Positions 1 to 8,234 are shown, counted from the stretch's first letter. The stretch: 32,032 bases of DNA from Planctomycetia bacterium (GCA_026401055.1 JAPLNP010000438.1:1-32032), one strand, 5' to 3'. Numbers and translations are program-made. Notes: generated from the letters alone by a model not told the origin.

Positions 1-105
1 CGTTGCTGGCCAAGCTCCGAGTTGCCCTGGTCCAACGCGCCCGAGTACAACGCCGCCGGAAACATCCAAGTCTGTTCCAACTCCTTGAAAATCCAGAACT
101 TCTAA
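1..105 (+). CDS. C-terminal end of an unidentified protein (5' end outside the window)
   Basis: Frame 1 is open from the first base to a TAA at 103-105 and encodes 34 residues ending in LKIQNF. The composition is balanced (Asn, Ser, Pro, Ile, two Cys), unlike the Arg-rich translations of shadow frames here, so it is probably the end of a real plus-strand gene. No domain can be recognised from so short a piece. The stop lies 133 bp before the proposed pgi start. Confidence 0.5.
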   Translation, partial: RCWPSSELPWSNAPEYNAAGNIQVCSNSLKIQNF

Positions 106-237
106 ACTACACCGTTTCTTAACTTCGTGCGTATGGGGCCGGCCCGCCGCGACCCCCTGGCCGCAAGAATCGGCTTCGGTTATGCTGCCCATGTGGTGGT
201 TTCGCCCGCCCCGTCACCTCCAGCCCTGGATCCAGCC

Positions 238-1650
238 ATGAAAGAATCCGAAATCTCCGAGATCACCTACAGTCCATCGGGCGCGATGATCCGCGCCACG
301 GGCGTGTCGGCGGCCGACTTGGCCTGGCTTTCCACCCGGCTCGTCGCGGCGCGCAACGAAGTGCTCGACGACCTGGCCCTGTGGCACTCCGACGGGGCGG
401 TGCCCAAGGAGAAAATCCCCCTGGACGCCGGCTTCATCGACCTGCCCGAACGCCTGCTGGACGAACACGCCAAACGCGGCGAGAACAGTGAGTTGGGGCG
501 AATCCAAGCCGCCGCCGGGCGTCTGGCCGGCCAGGTCGATCGCGTCGTCGTGCTCGGCATCGGCGGCTCGTACATGGGCGCCCGGGCGCTGTTCGAGGCG
601 TGCTGCCGCCCGTACCACAACGAGTTGGACCGCATCGGGCGGGGGATGCATCCGCGGATGTATTTCGAGGGCAACAACGTCGACAACGACGCGGTGACCG
701 GCCTGCTGCGGCTCTTGGGCCAGCACGGCCACGAGCGTTGGGGCCTCGTCGTCATCAGCAAGAGCGGCGGGACGCTCGAAACGGCGGTCGCCTTTCGCAT
801 CTTCCTCGAAGCCCTCCGCGAGTCGTGCGGCGATGACGTCGAGAAGTGCAACAGCCTGATCCTGCCCGTCACCGGCCAGAAAAGCCGCCTCCGGAGCCTC
901 TCGACCGCCCTGGGCTGCCCCGAGATGTTCTCCATCCCCGAGGGCGTCGGCGGGCGGTTCTCGATCTTCACGGCCGTCGGGCTGCTGCCGGCCGCCCTGC
1001 TCGGGCTGGACATCACCAAGCTGCTCGAAGGCGCCGCCGTCACCAACCGGCGGTTCTGCAACTCGCCGCCCGGCGAAAATCCCGTGCTCGACTACGTCGG
1101 CGTCTGCCACCTGATGGAACAGCGCCGCGGGGCCAATACCCGCGTGCTGTCCGCCTGGGGCAAGGGACTCGAGGCGGTCGGGCTGTGGTACGACCAACTC
1201 CTGGCCGAAAGCCTCGGCAAGGACGGCCAGGGCGCGCTGCCCCTGACCGTCGTCAACACCCGCGACCTCCACTCCCGCGGCCAGCAACACCAGGACGGCC
1301 GCCGCGACAAGTTGATCACCAACCTGATCGTCGAGACGCCCAAGTCCGAGCCGCTGGCCATCAAGCCGAGCACGCTCAACCAGGACCGGCTGAACGAGTT
1401 GGCCGGCAAGACCTTGCCCGACATTCTCAAGGCGGCCATCGCGGGCACGAACCGTGCCTATGCCGACGATCACCGGCCCACGGCCGACATCCGATTGCCC
1501 AAAGTCGACGAGTCGTCGCTGGGCCAGTTGTTCCAGATGCTGATGCTCGCCACCGCCGTCGAAGGCCGCCTGTTGGGCATCAACCCCTACGGCCAGCCCG
1601 GCGTCGAAGCCTACAAGTCGAACATGAACGACATTCTGCGGGCACAGTGA
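238..1650 (+). CDS. pgi: glucose-6-phosphate isomerase
   Basis: Phosphoglucose isomerase interconverts glucose-6-phosphate and fructose-6-phosphate in the cytoplasm, at the entry to glycolysis and gluconeogenesis. Both family signatures are visible: the glycine-rich GVGGRFSIFTAVG block in the SIS-type sugar-phosphate domain, and NPYGQPGVEAYK near the C terminus, containing the conserved Lys. IGGSYMGARALFE and SKSGGTLET are the usual phosphate-binding loops. The frame is open from a GTG at 127, but the 37 extra residues (Arg/Pro/Ala-rich) do not look like PGI. The ATG at 238 starts MKESEISEITYS and gives 471 aa, within the range of the shorter bacterial enzymes. No strong ribosome binding site precedes either start. 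The gene stands alone, with no other glycolytic genes nearby. Confidence 0.95.
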   Translation: MKESEISEITYSPSGAMIRATGVSAADLAWLSTRLVAARNEVLDDLALWHSDGAVPKEKIPLDAGFIDLPERLLDEHAKRGENSELGRIQAAAGRLAGQVDRVVVLGIGGSYMGARALFEACCRPYHNELDRIGRGMHPRMYFEGNNVDNDAVTGLLRLLGQHGHERWGLVVISKSGGTLETAVAFRIFLEALRESCGDDVEKCNSLILPVTGQKSRLRSLSTALGCPEMFSIPEGVGGRFSIFTAVGLLPAALLGLDITKLLEGAAVTNRRFCNSPPGENPVLDYVGVCHLMEQRRGANTRVLSAWGKGLEAVGLWYDQLLAESLGKDGQGALPLTVVNTRDLHSRGQQHQDGRRDKLITNLIVETPKSEPLAIKPSTLNQDRLNELAGKTLPDILKAAIAGTNRAYADDHRPTADIRLPKVDESSLGQLFQMLMLATAVEGRLLGINPYGQPGVEAYKSNMNDILRAQ

Positions 1651-1738
1651 GGCGGGGAAACGGGTTCAAGGAGGGGAACGGCGGAAGAGCGGCGGCGCGC
1701 CGCTGGCAAATACGTGCGAATGGACTGTCTGCCGCAGG

Positions 1739-2359
1739 TTATTGACGATAGTCCCTTGGGTCGATGCAGGAATCATACATCGTTCGATCGATGCGAATCC
1801 AATCAGTGCCATTGATGCCGCGCTTGTTTTGACTTGTTGGACTCACGGGAAATGCTGAGACAATTTTGATCCATCTTCGCGACTCACGGCTGAGGGCTCG
1901 GATTTCATCTGCCACTTCCGAGAAATCCTGATCCTGACTGAAGACGATCGCCACGTCATACTGGTCCTTGCGAGCCATGCGGACAACGTCGAGGGCAATA
2001 CGAACATCAATTCCCTTCTCTTCAGCTACCAGTCCAGACCATGTATTGCCGTCCAGCAACCTGAAAACTTGGTTGCGATAACGCAAGGTCCGAGAGTAGA
2101 CGACTATGCCGCGATGCCCTAGGGTTCCCAGCTTTGCCGTCCAGAATTTATTCCAGAACTTATCGTGGTCGATGTCAGGAACTCCCGTATAGAAACGAAT
2201 CTCCTGCATGGACCAGCCGTTGTCGCTGCATACCCGTGATGCCAGGCGCAACGGGCAGAAGTTTGGGTATGTGTACCCGAACGCTTCGCGAGCGCCGTGA
2301 AACAGATTCTGACCATCAAAAAAGGCGACGGCTCGCTTTGTTGGTGGTTCAATCAACAT
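1739..2359 (-). CDS. NYN-domain (LabA/PIN-like) putative ribonuclease
   Basis: A 206-aa protein with an NYN domain of the PIN-like nuclease superfamily, whose members typically cut RNA with metal-binding acidic residues. The expected motifs are in order: AVAFFDGQNLFHG (Asp15 and Asn18), EEKGIDVRIALDVVRMA (Asp118) and the SQDQDF motif (Asp143 and Asp145). All acidic positions of the family pattern are present, so it should be active. The frame extends upstream to a TTG at 2419, but the ATG at 2359 is preferred because the FDGQN strand then starts near residue 10 as usual and GGGCGAG lies just upstream. It is monocistronic and convergent with pgi. Its RNA substrate cannot be inferred; such genes occur both in housekeeping settings and in accessory or defence settings. 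Confidence 0.85.
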   Translation of the reverse strand: MLIEPPTKRAVAFFDGQNLFHGAREAFGYTYPNFCPLRLASRVCSDNGWSMQEIRFYTGVPDIDHDKFWNKFWTAKLGTLGHRGIVVYSRTLRYRNQVFRLLDGNTWSGLVAEEKGIDVRIALDVVRMARKDQYDVAIVFSQDQDFSEVADEIRALSRESRRWIKIVSAFPVSPTSQNKRGINGTDWIRIDRTMYDSCIDPRDYRQ

Positions 2360-2438
2360 GACACTCGCCCAAAAAATAACCCCGCCAGAAGGCCCGAAGG
2401 CACGACTAACGGGGAGCAAGTGCTAGTGGGATGCGTCT

Positions 2439-2465
2439 CCCATCGTTTATGCAAGCGACGATGGG
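2439..2465. repeat. 8-bp inverted repeat in the NYN/SHD1 gap
   Basis: CCCATCGT (2439-2446) and ACGATGGG (2458-2465) form a perfect 8-bp stem with an 11-nt loop, about 80 bp upstream of the NYN gene start. No T run follows on either strand, so an operator or a fossil repeat is more likely than a terminator. The rest of the 461-bp gap between the divergent genes (2360-2820) holds the promoter at 2696-2725 and no convincing small ORF. Confidence 0.4.
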
Positions 2466-2695
2466 CTCCTCAGTACAATTATCGGTCAGCCCAGCAGTCT
2501 GTCAACAGTCTGGCACAAATGTCAACCCCAGTTTTACAGTTCCCCCAGCCAGGCATCCCCACTACATGGTGGCTGCTATTATGACACGTACCGACGACAC
2601 GCGGGCGCGTACCCTCCCGTGGTAGCAGTCGCTTCTTCTTCCTTTACTCCGCGGCTTTTCCAGCCAAACTGTACCACTACCAGCACGGCATCAGG

Positions 2696-2725
2696 TTGAC
2701 AGCCGTGGGGGGAAAGTGTTATTCT
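2696..2725 (+). promoter_or_regulatory. sigma-70-like promoter of the SHD1/HEAT protein gene
   Basis: TTGACA (2696-2701), an 18-bp spacer, then TATTCT (2720-2725). The -35 is consensus and the -10 matches 4 of 6. A strong Shine-Dalgarno sequence, AGGAGG at 2807-2812, sits 8 bp before the ATG at 2821, which implies a 5' leader of roughly 90 nt. Confidence 0.6.
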
Positions 2726-2820
2726 GCGGGCGTTGTTCGTCGGGAGGGCACGCCCCGGCCCTTTGTGACTAATCGGTGACGTCCTGGTCGCTCTGCAACC
2801 CCGTGTAGGAGGCTTTCGTC

Positions 2821-4569
2821 ATGAAACTCGCTTTGCTGCTCGTGGTCGTTGTCGTGAGTCTGCTGGCCTCGCCCGCGGCGGCGCGGCAATGGACGTCGCG
2901 CGCCGGCGGCTTCTCCGTCGAGGCCGAGTTGGTCGACGTGAAGGACGGCAACGTCATCCTCAAGAAGACGGACGGCTCGCAACTAACTGTGCCATTGAAC
3001 AAGCTCAGCCTGGGCGACGTGCGGTACATCGACGACGTGCTCAAATCGGCGGAAGCCGGAATCACCGGCGCCAAGACGGAACCTTCGGCTCCCGGGGCAC
3101 AGAAGCCGCAAGACGGGTCGCCCGAGGCGGCGAAGCCCGCCCCCGTGACCGCCGAGATTCTCAAAAAGCTGCACTACGACTGGAAGAAGGAACAGACCTA
3201 CGTCTACCGCGTGAGGATCATCGGCGAGCGCGGAAACGACACCGAGAATCGCACGGGCGACGTCACCTACAAGGTGAAATCGACCCAGCTCGACGAGATC
3301 CAGTTGGCCATGACCAGCAACATGAAATACCAGGCGATGGCGATTCCGCGGGGCCTCGTTCTGCTGCCCGGCAGGCACGTGGGCTTCCTGTCCAATGCCG
3401 ACGGTGCCAAGGAAGTCACCATCCGGATCGATCCTCGCGGGCGGCTCCTGGAGAGCAGGGGCGACGCGCCGCTGCCGTACCTGTTGGGCGATCTGTCGGA
3501 ACTCGTCGTCGAACCGCTGCCCGAGGCTGAACAGCCTACTTGGACGATCGCCGGCGATCCGGGCATTGCGGTCGTGGGGCTGGAGTATCCGTTTTGGCGA
3601 TTCTCGCAGTCTCGCTTTCGCGAGGGCGTTCCCGCCGCCGAGAAGAGCGTCTACACGGTCCTGGAGGCCTCGGGCAATCTGATCACGATCGGCAAGCACT
3701 ACGAGATGACTTCGGCCGCCGCGCTGGCCGACAAGCCGCGAATCGAAGCCACCGGCGACGGGAAGCTCAAGTTCGACACCGAGCGCCGCGTGTTTGCCAG
3801 CCTCGACTACGACATCCGTGTCACCGTGCGCGACGCGAACAAGACGGAAGTGACCCCGTTGCACCTCAGTTACCGGCTGCTGAGCGATCAGGACATCGCC
3901 GAGGCGGCCGAAGAAGCGAAGCGAGCCAAGGAAGAAGCCGACAAAGTCAAGCAAGAGAAGGCGCGGCCCCTGACGGAAGCCGAGATCGAAACGGCCCTGG
4001 CCGATCTCTCCTCCGGCGACGCCGAGCGCGTCGTCAAGAGCGCCAAGCTGCTGGCGGAGAAGAAGCCGCAGAATCCCAATCCCAAGATTGCCAAGGCCCT
4101 CGAGGCGATCATGCGGGAGAACGACAACGTCGGCCTGCGCGGCGAGGCGTCCGCGGCGCTGAAGAACTGGTCCACCGCCGAAAGCGTTCCGGCGCTGATC
4201 CAGGCGGCGATCAACGACCGATGGCCTCCGGTCCAAGCCAACGCCATGGAGGCGCTTTGCCAGTACAAGCCCAAGGAAGCGATCAAGCCGATTGCGCAAC
4301 AAGTGCTCAACGGGCATACGCGCGGCGCCGCGATCAAGTTCCTCAAAGCCATGGGACCGGATGCCGAGGACGCCGTGCTGGCGCTCATCGAGACCAAGGA
4401 TGACTGGGCCCGCTCCGAAATCTGCGGGCTTCTCCAGGTGATTGGGACGAAGAAATCGGTTCCAGCGCTGAAGAAGGCCCTCACCGACGAGAACTGGATG
4501 GTCAACGGCAACGCCCGAAAGGCCCTGGCCGCCGTCACCGCGCGGGAGGATCTCAACTCGGCGAAATGA
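2821..4569 (+). CDS. exported SHD1-domain protein with C-terminal HEAT-like repeats
   Basis: A 582-aa protein with a clear Sec signal peptide (residues 1-21, cut near SPAAA-RQW). Residues about 22-77 match the SHD1 (SLA1 homology domain 1) pattern common in planctomycete secreted proteins: RQWTSRAGGFSVEAELV, DGNVILKKTDG, VPLNKLSLGDVRYI. A Pro/Ala linker follows. A long middle part (about 115-345) has no recognisable family. After it comes a Lys/Glu-rich helical stretch (EAAEEAKRAKEEADKVKQEK, about 360-380). The last 190 residues are alternating helices of the HEAT/PBS-lyase type (SVPALIQAAINDRWPPVQ, SVPALKKALTDENWMVNGN). This architecture suggests a periplasmic scaffold that binds other proteins; no catalytic site is visible. 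The AGGAGG ribosome site fixes the start. Confidence 0.85.
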   Translation: MKLALLLVVVVVSLLASPAAARQWTSRAGGFSVEAELVDVKDGNVILKKTDGSQLTVPLNKLSLGDVRYIDDVLKSAEAGITGAKTEPSAPGAQKPQDGSPEAAKPAPVTAEILKKLHYDWKKEQTYVYRVRIIGERGNDTENRTGDVTYKVKSTQLDEIQLAMTSNMKYQAMAIPRGLVLLPGRHVGFLSNADGAKEVTIRIDPRGRLLESRGDAPLPYLLGDLSELVVEPLPEAEQPTWTIAGDPGIAVVGLEYPFWRFSQSRFREGVPAAEKSVYTVLEASGNLITIGKHYEMTSAAALADKPRIEATGDGKLKFDTERRVFASLDYDIRVTVRDANKTEVTPLHLSYRLLSDQDIAEAAEEAKRAKEEADKVKQEKARPLTEAEIETALADLSSGDAERVVKSAKLLAEKKPQNPNPKIAKALEAIMRENDNVGLRGEASAALKNWSTAESVPALIQAAINDRWPPVQANAMEALCQYKPKEAIKPIAQQVLNGHTRGAAIKFLKAMGPDAEDAVLALIETKDDWARSEICGLLQVIGTKKSVPALKKALTDENWMVNGNARKALAAVTAREDLNSAK

Positions 4570-4878
4570 CGGCCGAGTGCGAGTGGTGCATGGTGGCACT
4601 CCTGCCGTGCTATGTGGCATTCGCACGCCCAACGTGCTAACGGCTGCGCCACGCCCTCGTGAATCTCAAATGCGACGCGCATCTTATACCGCAGGGGGGT
4701 AAAACTCGACACGTACCGATGGCATGCCCCCTCACACGAAGGGTATCTGTTGGGTTTTCTGGCTTTTCGGCGTGCAAAACCTTGACAATCGTCAAACTCT
4801 TGTCAAACTGTAGTCTGGTTTGTCGTGCATTCGTCTCTCCGCGAGAATTGATCTTCTTCAAGGGAAAAGGGCCGTGTC
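4570..4878 (+). promoter_or_regulatory. promoter and leader region of the first PEP-CTERM gene
   Basis: This 309-bp gap has no convincing ORF. TTGACA at 4782-4787 sits 97 bp before the ATG at 4879. It opens a block that continues through TCTCCGCGAGA (4836-4846, a 4-bp hairpin) to AAGGGAAAAGGG just before the start. The same block precedes the next gene at nearly the same distance, which supports it as a working promoter and leader. A direct repeat GTCAAACT (4791-4798 and 4802-4809, 11-bp period) lies just after the -35, and TTGAC-AATC-GTCAA (4782-4795) is palindromic; a repressor or activator site here is possible. The -10 is poor (about CAAACT at 4804-4809). Confidence 0.5.
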
Positions 4879-5649
4879 ATGCGCAATGTAATCCGACAAA
4901 GTGCGAGAGTCCTGTTTGGTGTCCTGGTTGTGGCGGCGGTCTTGTTCATCACGAGCAGTGCGGCCAATGCTGAGTTTAGTGCCCAGATCGTAACGGTGAC
5001 GGCGACCGCTGGTCCAGATTCGGCATCGTACAGTTGGGAAATGCCAAAGTTGGCCGATGTGGTGTCCGACCCCGTCACCTGGTCGATGCAGGAGGAGAAT
5101 CTTCAACTCCGAAGTCAGGGAGGCGCGGTCATCGGGACGGTCGAAGACCTGGTTGTCATGTTGTACGGCGATCCGCAGGTGAATGTGGATTTCTCGGTTA
5201 GCGCCGGAAACACGCCGACGACCTTCACGATCACCAGTGCCCTCGTTTCATTCCAGTGGCTTAAAGATGTGCAGGGGTTTGCCTCCGCGGGCGTGACACT
5301 CACCGATAGCACGGGCGATGGCGCCTCGCTCAACTTGGCCTCGGGCTGGAACGGTCTCTATCGGGCGACCTATAACGGGAGCACTGTCTTCGCCGAGTTG
5401 CTCGCGGCACAGAGCATCGCCGGTCCCGGCACCATAAGCAGCAGTACGGATAGCGGGGTCCAGGCGATTCCCGGCTTGGTAAATAGTATTCAAGCCAGTT
5501 ACGCGTTTAAGCTGTCTGCCAAGGATTATGCCTCGGGTTCCAGCCAGTTCGAGGTTATAGGGACCACGTCAGACGTTCCCGAACCCTCGATGTTCGCGAT
5601 GATGGCCTTTGGACTGCTCGGCCTGCTTCTAGGCCTTCGTCGCCGATAA
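4879..5649 (+). CDS. secreted PEP-CTERM protein (paralogue 1)
   Basis: A 256-aa exported protein. An N-terminal signal peptide (about residues 1-33, ending in SSAANAEF) leads into a Ser/Thr/Gly-rich, beta-strand-rich body with no enzymatic motif. The C terminus has a standard PEP-CTERM sorting signal: PEPSMFAMM, a hydrophobic helix, and a final LRRR. In the known system this tail is recognised by an exosortase for surface sorting; no exosortase gene lies in the window. It is a close paralogue of the next gene: both share AEF after the signal, SAGN..TTFTIT, GFASAGVTLTD, NGLYRATYN/TGLYQATYN and SGTSQFEV-type segments. Low-GC codons are more frequent here than in nearby housekeeping genes. The molecular role is unknown; a matrix or surface structural protein is the simplest idea. 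Confidence 0.88.
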   Translation: MRNVIRQSARVLFGVLVVAAVLFITSSAANAEFSAQIVTVTATAGPDSASYSWEMPKLADVVSDPVTWSMQEENLQLRSQGGAVIGTVEDLVVMLYGDPQVNVDFSVSAGNTPTTFTITSALVSFQWLKDVQGFASAGVTLTDSTGDGASLNLASGWNGLYRATYNGSTVFAELLAAQSIAGPGTISSSTDSGVQAIPGLVNSIQASYAFKLSAKDYASGSSQFEVIGTTSDVPEPSMFAMMAFGLLGLLLGLRRR

Positions 5650-5701
5650 GTCGACGAGAGGTGAATTGACATTTCGGTACTTCACATTTGAAGATCAACG
5701 A

Positions 5702-5733
5702 GGCCCTGCCGATGGTATGCCACCGGCGGGGCC
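5702..5733 (+). terminator. GC-rich hairpin after PEP-CTERM gene 1
   Basis: GGCCCTGCCG (5702-5711) pairs with CGGCGGGGCC (5724-5733), a 10-bp stem with one G-U pair and a 12-nt loop, 53 bp after the stop codon. The following bases (GTTCCCGTTT) form only a weak T run. It probably ends transcription of the first gene before the second gene's own promoter at 5903. The rest of this 349-bp gap (5650-5998) shows no gene. Confidence 0.5.
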
Positions 5734-5902
5734 GTTCCCGTTTGCTCTGGTAGTCGGTTGGCAAAGCGAAGCCGCATCGCGTCGGCGCTCGAGGCCGCGC
5801 GTTGGCACCCATTCGTGCTCGAAATGTGCCTTTTGGCGATAAGGTAACCCAACACAAAGGGGGTCGTTGCCGAATTTGCCCAGTTGTCGCCAAACAAGAA
5901 GC

Positions 5903-5930
5903 TTGACAGGCGGCAGAACTCTGCGATACT
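5903..5930 (+). promoter_or_regulatory. promoter of PEP-CTERM gene 2, homologous to that of gene 1
   Basis: TTGACA (5903-5908), a 16-bp spacer and GATACT (5925-5930). The -35 starts 96 bp before the ATG at 5999, against 97 bp for gene 1. The bases after it align with the gene 1 promoter through TCTCCGTGAGA (5958-5968) to the AAGGGAAAAGGG ribosome site (5981-5992). This shows that promoter, leader and gene were duplicated together. Confidence 0.6.
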
Positions 5931-5998
5931 GCAGCTTGATTGCGTTTCCGGCGAAGTCTCTCCGTGAGAACTTACCTCGAAGGGAAAAGGGTGTTGTT

Positions 5999-6745
5999 AT
6001 GTACAATCCGATTCGACGAAGCGGCAGCTTGTGGGGCGTTGTCCTTATGGCGGTCACGATCCTGTTTGTCGTAAGTCATCCAGTTCAGGCTGAGTTCATC
6101 GGCAGCGTCTTGACGGTGGAGGCCACCAGCAGTGCCGGGACGGCATCGCAGAGTTGGAACCTGCCCTCGGAGCCTTCGGACCGGTTGGTGTGGTCGCTGG
6201 ATGGGAAATACGATCTCCTTGGGGCCCAAGGACTCATTGGCAGCATCAACCAGGCAGTCGTGACGCTCGAGGGTGACCCGGCCGTGGGGCTTAGTTTCGC
6301 GGTCAGTGCGGGCAACGCGGATACGACGTTTACGATCACGACGGCCTCGGTTTCTTTCCCGGGGCTGACCGGCGCGACAGGCTTTGCCTCGGCCGGAGTG
6401 ACGCTCACCGATCGCGATTCGTTGCCCGGCAATGGCGCGTCGCTCGCCCTGACTAAGACTAACACGGGCCTTTACCAGGCCACGTACAACTCAGGCACCA
6501 CGTTCTCCGAGTTGCTCGGGGCACTAAGCATCGCCAGCAAAGGGACCATCAGCGCCAACGCGAATAGCGGGTTTCAGACCATCGTCGGCACGGTGACCGA
6601 TATCCAGGCCAGCTATTCGTTCACCCTCTCGAAGAACGATTCTGCCTCGGGCACCAGCCAGTTTGAAGTGGTCCCCGAACCGTCCGTGTTCGCCATGATG
6701 ATCTTCGGACTGATTAGTCTGGTCCTTGCCCGTCGCCGCCGATAG
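5999..6745 (+). CDS. secreted PEP-CTERM protein (paralogue 2)
   Basis: A 248-aa exported protein, tandem paralogue of the preceding gene. The signal peptide runs to about VQAEF (residue 31). The body is rich in Ser, Thr, Ala and Gly, with the shared segments SAGNADTTFTIT, GFASAGVTLTDRDS and TGLYQATYNSGTTFSELLG. The tail is PEPSVFAMM, a hydrophobic segment and RRRR. The frame is open 44 codons further upstream, but the ATG at 5999 follows AAGGGAAAAGGG and matches the start of paralogue 1, so it is chosen. It has its own promoter and is probably not simply co-transcribed with gene 1. Function is unknown; the pair may form homologous or mixed surface structures. Confidence 0.88.
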   Translation: MYNPIRRSGSLWGVVLMAVTILFVVSHPVQAEFIGSVLTVEATSSAGTASQSWNLPSEPSDRLVWSLDGKYDLLGAQGLIGSINQAVVTLEGDPAVGLSFAVSAGNADTTFTITTASVSFPGLTGATGFASAGVTLTDRDSLPGNGASLALTKTNTGLYQATYNSGTTFSELLGALSIASKGTISANANSGFQTIVGTVTDIQASYSFTLSKNDSASGTSQFEVVPEPSVFAMMIFGLISLVLARRRR

Positions 6746-6889
6746 GTTTACCATCGGTCGGTTGGCGACCCGAGATGGGAAGACAGATCAGGCTCTGAGG
6801 GTAATCCTCACTCCGCGGCGCGCCGTGCAACATCTTCGCCCGGAAGGGGAGGAGTCTGATGTGGTGGGCAGGATTCCCGGCCACCGCCG

Positions 6890-8029
6890 TTAGTTGCCGA
6901 CGTCGACCATGAACGTCCCGTTGTCGGCCACGTTGAACAACGGGTGGAACGGCTCGCGGCCGACGCAATGCGACGAGCGTCCGGGGTACCAGACCAGTTG
7001 GATGGCGACGTCCCAGCCCTCGTTGCGGATGCCCTCGGTTCCGTGCGATTCCGAGGGGATAAGGTAGTTGAAGCCGCTCTCCAGGGCCCAACTCGTGCCG
7101 AAGGGAATTCGGATTTCGCCGCCGATGAGGCCGTCGCTTTCGCCGGTGCAACCGGCCCAGAGGCGCCCGTCGCCGCCGGTCTGGAAGTAGCGGCGATAGA
7201 AGAAGGCGAACAAGTCGGTTTGCTCGAAGGTCAAGTCGGTCGCGACTTCGCCGGACACTCGGATGCGGTCGTCCTTGCCGCCGAATGCGCCCCAGAAGCC
7301 GAACTCACGACAGCCGGGCTGGGCCCAACTGATCTCGGCGCGAAGCTGGTTCAGGTTCGCGTTGGCGTAGTAGTCGTCATTCATCAGGTCGAATACGACT
7401 CCCCCCTGCCACCCTCCGCAAACCGCCCGGCGAAACAAACCGCCGGTGAAGAAGATCTGACGGCGCGCGGAATGGCTTGCCCCGTCGACCTCGTTGCCCG
7501 ACAGGTTGCTCTGGACGGCCCGCAGGCCGAGTTGGTAGCCGACGCCCCAGGGGCCGCCGAGCGCGGCGCCGTGATTGAACCCCTCGTTGAAGCCGAAGTT
7601 GCCGCCGTGGCCCTGGTCGGCCGGGCCTTTGAATCCTTCGACGCCCGCAAAAAGCGAGAAGTTGCGAAGCCAGCCGCCGCTCATGCAGCCCATCGGGGCG
7701 CACGGTTCGCACGCCCCGGCGCACGAGTCACATGCGTCGCTCCCGTCGCTCCCGCCGCATCCGCCGCACCCGCCACGCACGCCGGCGTCGTCGCCGCCGA
7801 CGGCTTCGGTGGGCACGGGGTCAAGTTGGATGTCGTTGAAGCTCGTGTCGGGTTCGATCAGCAAGGGGTCGGCGTCCTGGACGACGCTCGCCGTCGACTT
7901 GACATGGGAATCTCGCAGCACGCGACGGTGCCAATCGGTCGGACCGGACGAGGCCGCCTCGCCGCCGAACGAGAAGGCAACCGAACCGCCCATCAAAATG
8001 CCGCAGAAGATGGTCTTTGCCAGGGACAT
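6890..8029 (-). CDS. exported Cys/Gly-rich protein with a beta-rich C-terminal domain (DUF6666-like)
   Basis: A 379-aa protein with an N-terminal signal sequence (MSLAKTIFCGILMGGSVAFS). An acidic linker follows, then a short low-complexity segment (about residues 80-115) with seven Cys among Gly, Ser and Asp, including GGCGGCGG. From about residue 120 it is rich in aromatics and glycine (WLRNFSLFAGVEGFKG, GYQLGLRAVQSNLSG, FYRRYFQTGGDGRLWAG, LESGFNYLIPSES), the pattern of a beta-barrel or beta-sandwich envelope protein. The overall look matches a planctomycete family I recall as DUF6666; that name is tentative. The ATG at 8029 is preferred over an upstream TTG because GAGG lies 7 bp before it. 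It is divergent from the glycine-zipper lipoprotein gene, which also points to the envelope. Confidence 0.7.
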   Translation of the reverse strand: MSLAKTIFCGILMGGSVAFSFGGEAASSGPTDWHRRVLRDSHVKSTASVVQDADPLLIEPDTSFNDIQLDPVPTEAVGGDDAGVRGGCGGCGGSDGSDACDSCAGACEPCAPMGCMSGGWLRNFSLFAGVEGFKGPADQGHGGNFGFNEGFNHGAALGGPWGVGYQLGLRAVQSNLSGNEVDGASHSARRQIFFTGGLFRRAVCGGWQGGVVFDLMNDDYYANANLNQLRAEISWAQPGCREFGFWGAFGGKDDRIRVSGEVATDLTFEQTDLFAFFYRRYFQTGGDGRLWAGCTGESDGLIGGEIRIPFGTSWALESGFNYLIPSESHGTEGIRNEGWDVAIQLVWYPGRSSHCVGREPFHPLFNVADNGTFMVDVGN

Positions 8030-8095
8030 GATCAAACCTCAAGCTGGGGGGACGGGACACGCGGACAATCGGCGTGGTGGCCTGGTCCGGTCAGT

Positions 8096-8147
8096 CTATC
8101 GGACTTTGACCAACCGGAACTTTCGTCAAAGTTCATGCAACCGATAG
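8096..8147. promoter_or_regulatory. nested inverted repeats upstream of the Cys/Gly-rich protein gene
   Basis: The outer arms CTATCGG (8096-8102) and CCGATAG (8141-8147) enclose inner arms ACTTTGAC (8103-8110) and GTCAAAGT (8125-8132). The inner arms contain TTGAC-like -35 sequences on both strands. The element lies 67 bp upstream of the minus-strand start at 8029, where a promoter or operator would be expected. No clear -10 could be fixed for that gene. The 299-bp divergent region otherwise holds the repeat at 8165 and the promoter at 8206. Confidence 0.4.
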
Positions 8148-8164
8148 AACCACCCCAGTTTATC

Positions 8165-8187
8165 CAGGGTATTGTCGGGATACCCTG
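8165..8187. repeat. perfect 8-bp inverted repeat just upstream of the lipoprotein promoter
   Basis: CAGGGTAT (8165-8172) and ATACCCTG (8180-8187) with a 7-nt spacer. It sits 18 bp before the -35 at 8206, a common place for an activator or repressor site. No T run follows it. Confidence 0.4.
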
Positions 8188-8205
8188 CATCTTCCCCAGC
8201 TTCTC

Positions 8206-8234
8206 TTGACTGGCGACCGGCTTGCCTCGATAAT
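8206..8234 (+). promoter_or_regulatory. sigma-70-like promoter of the glycine-zipper lipoprotein gene
   Basis: TTGACT (8206-8211), a 17-bp spacer and GATAAT (8229-8234): five of six matches in each hexamer at the ideal spacing. The leader is about 90 nt and contains GAGGAG (8314-8319), 9 bp before the ATG at 8329. Confidence 0.7.

Noticed and set aside
2983-4632. 549-aa minus-strand frame
   Set aside because: Antisense to the SHD1/HEAT gene, which has a signal peptide, AGGAGG and recognisable domains.
6944-8209. 421-aa plus-strand frame
   Set aside because: Ala/Val/Gly-rich shadow of the Cys/Gly-rich exported protein on the minus strand.
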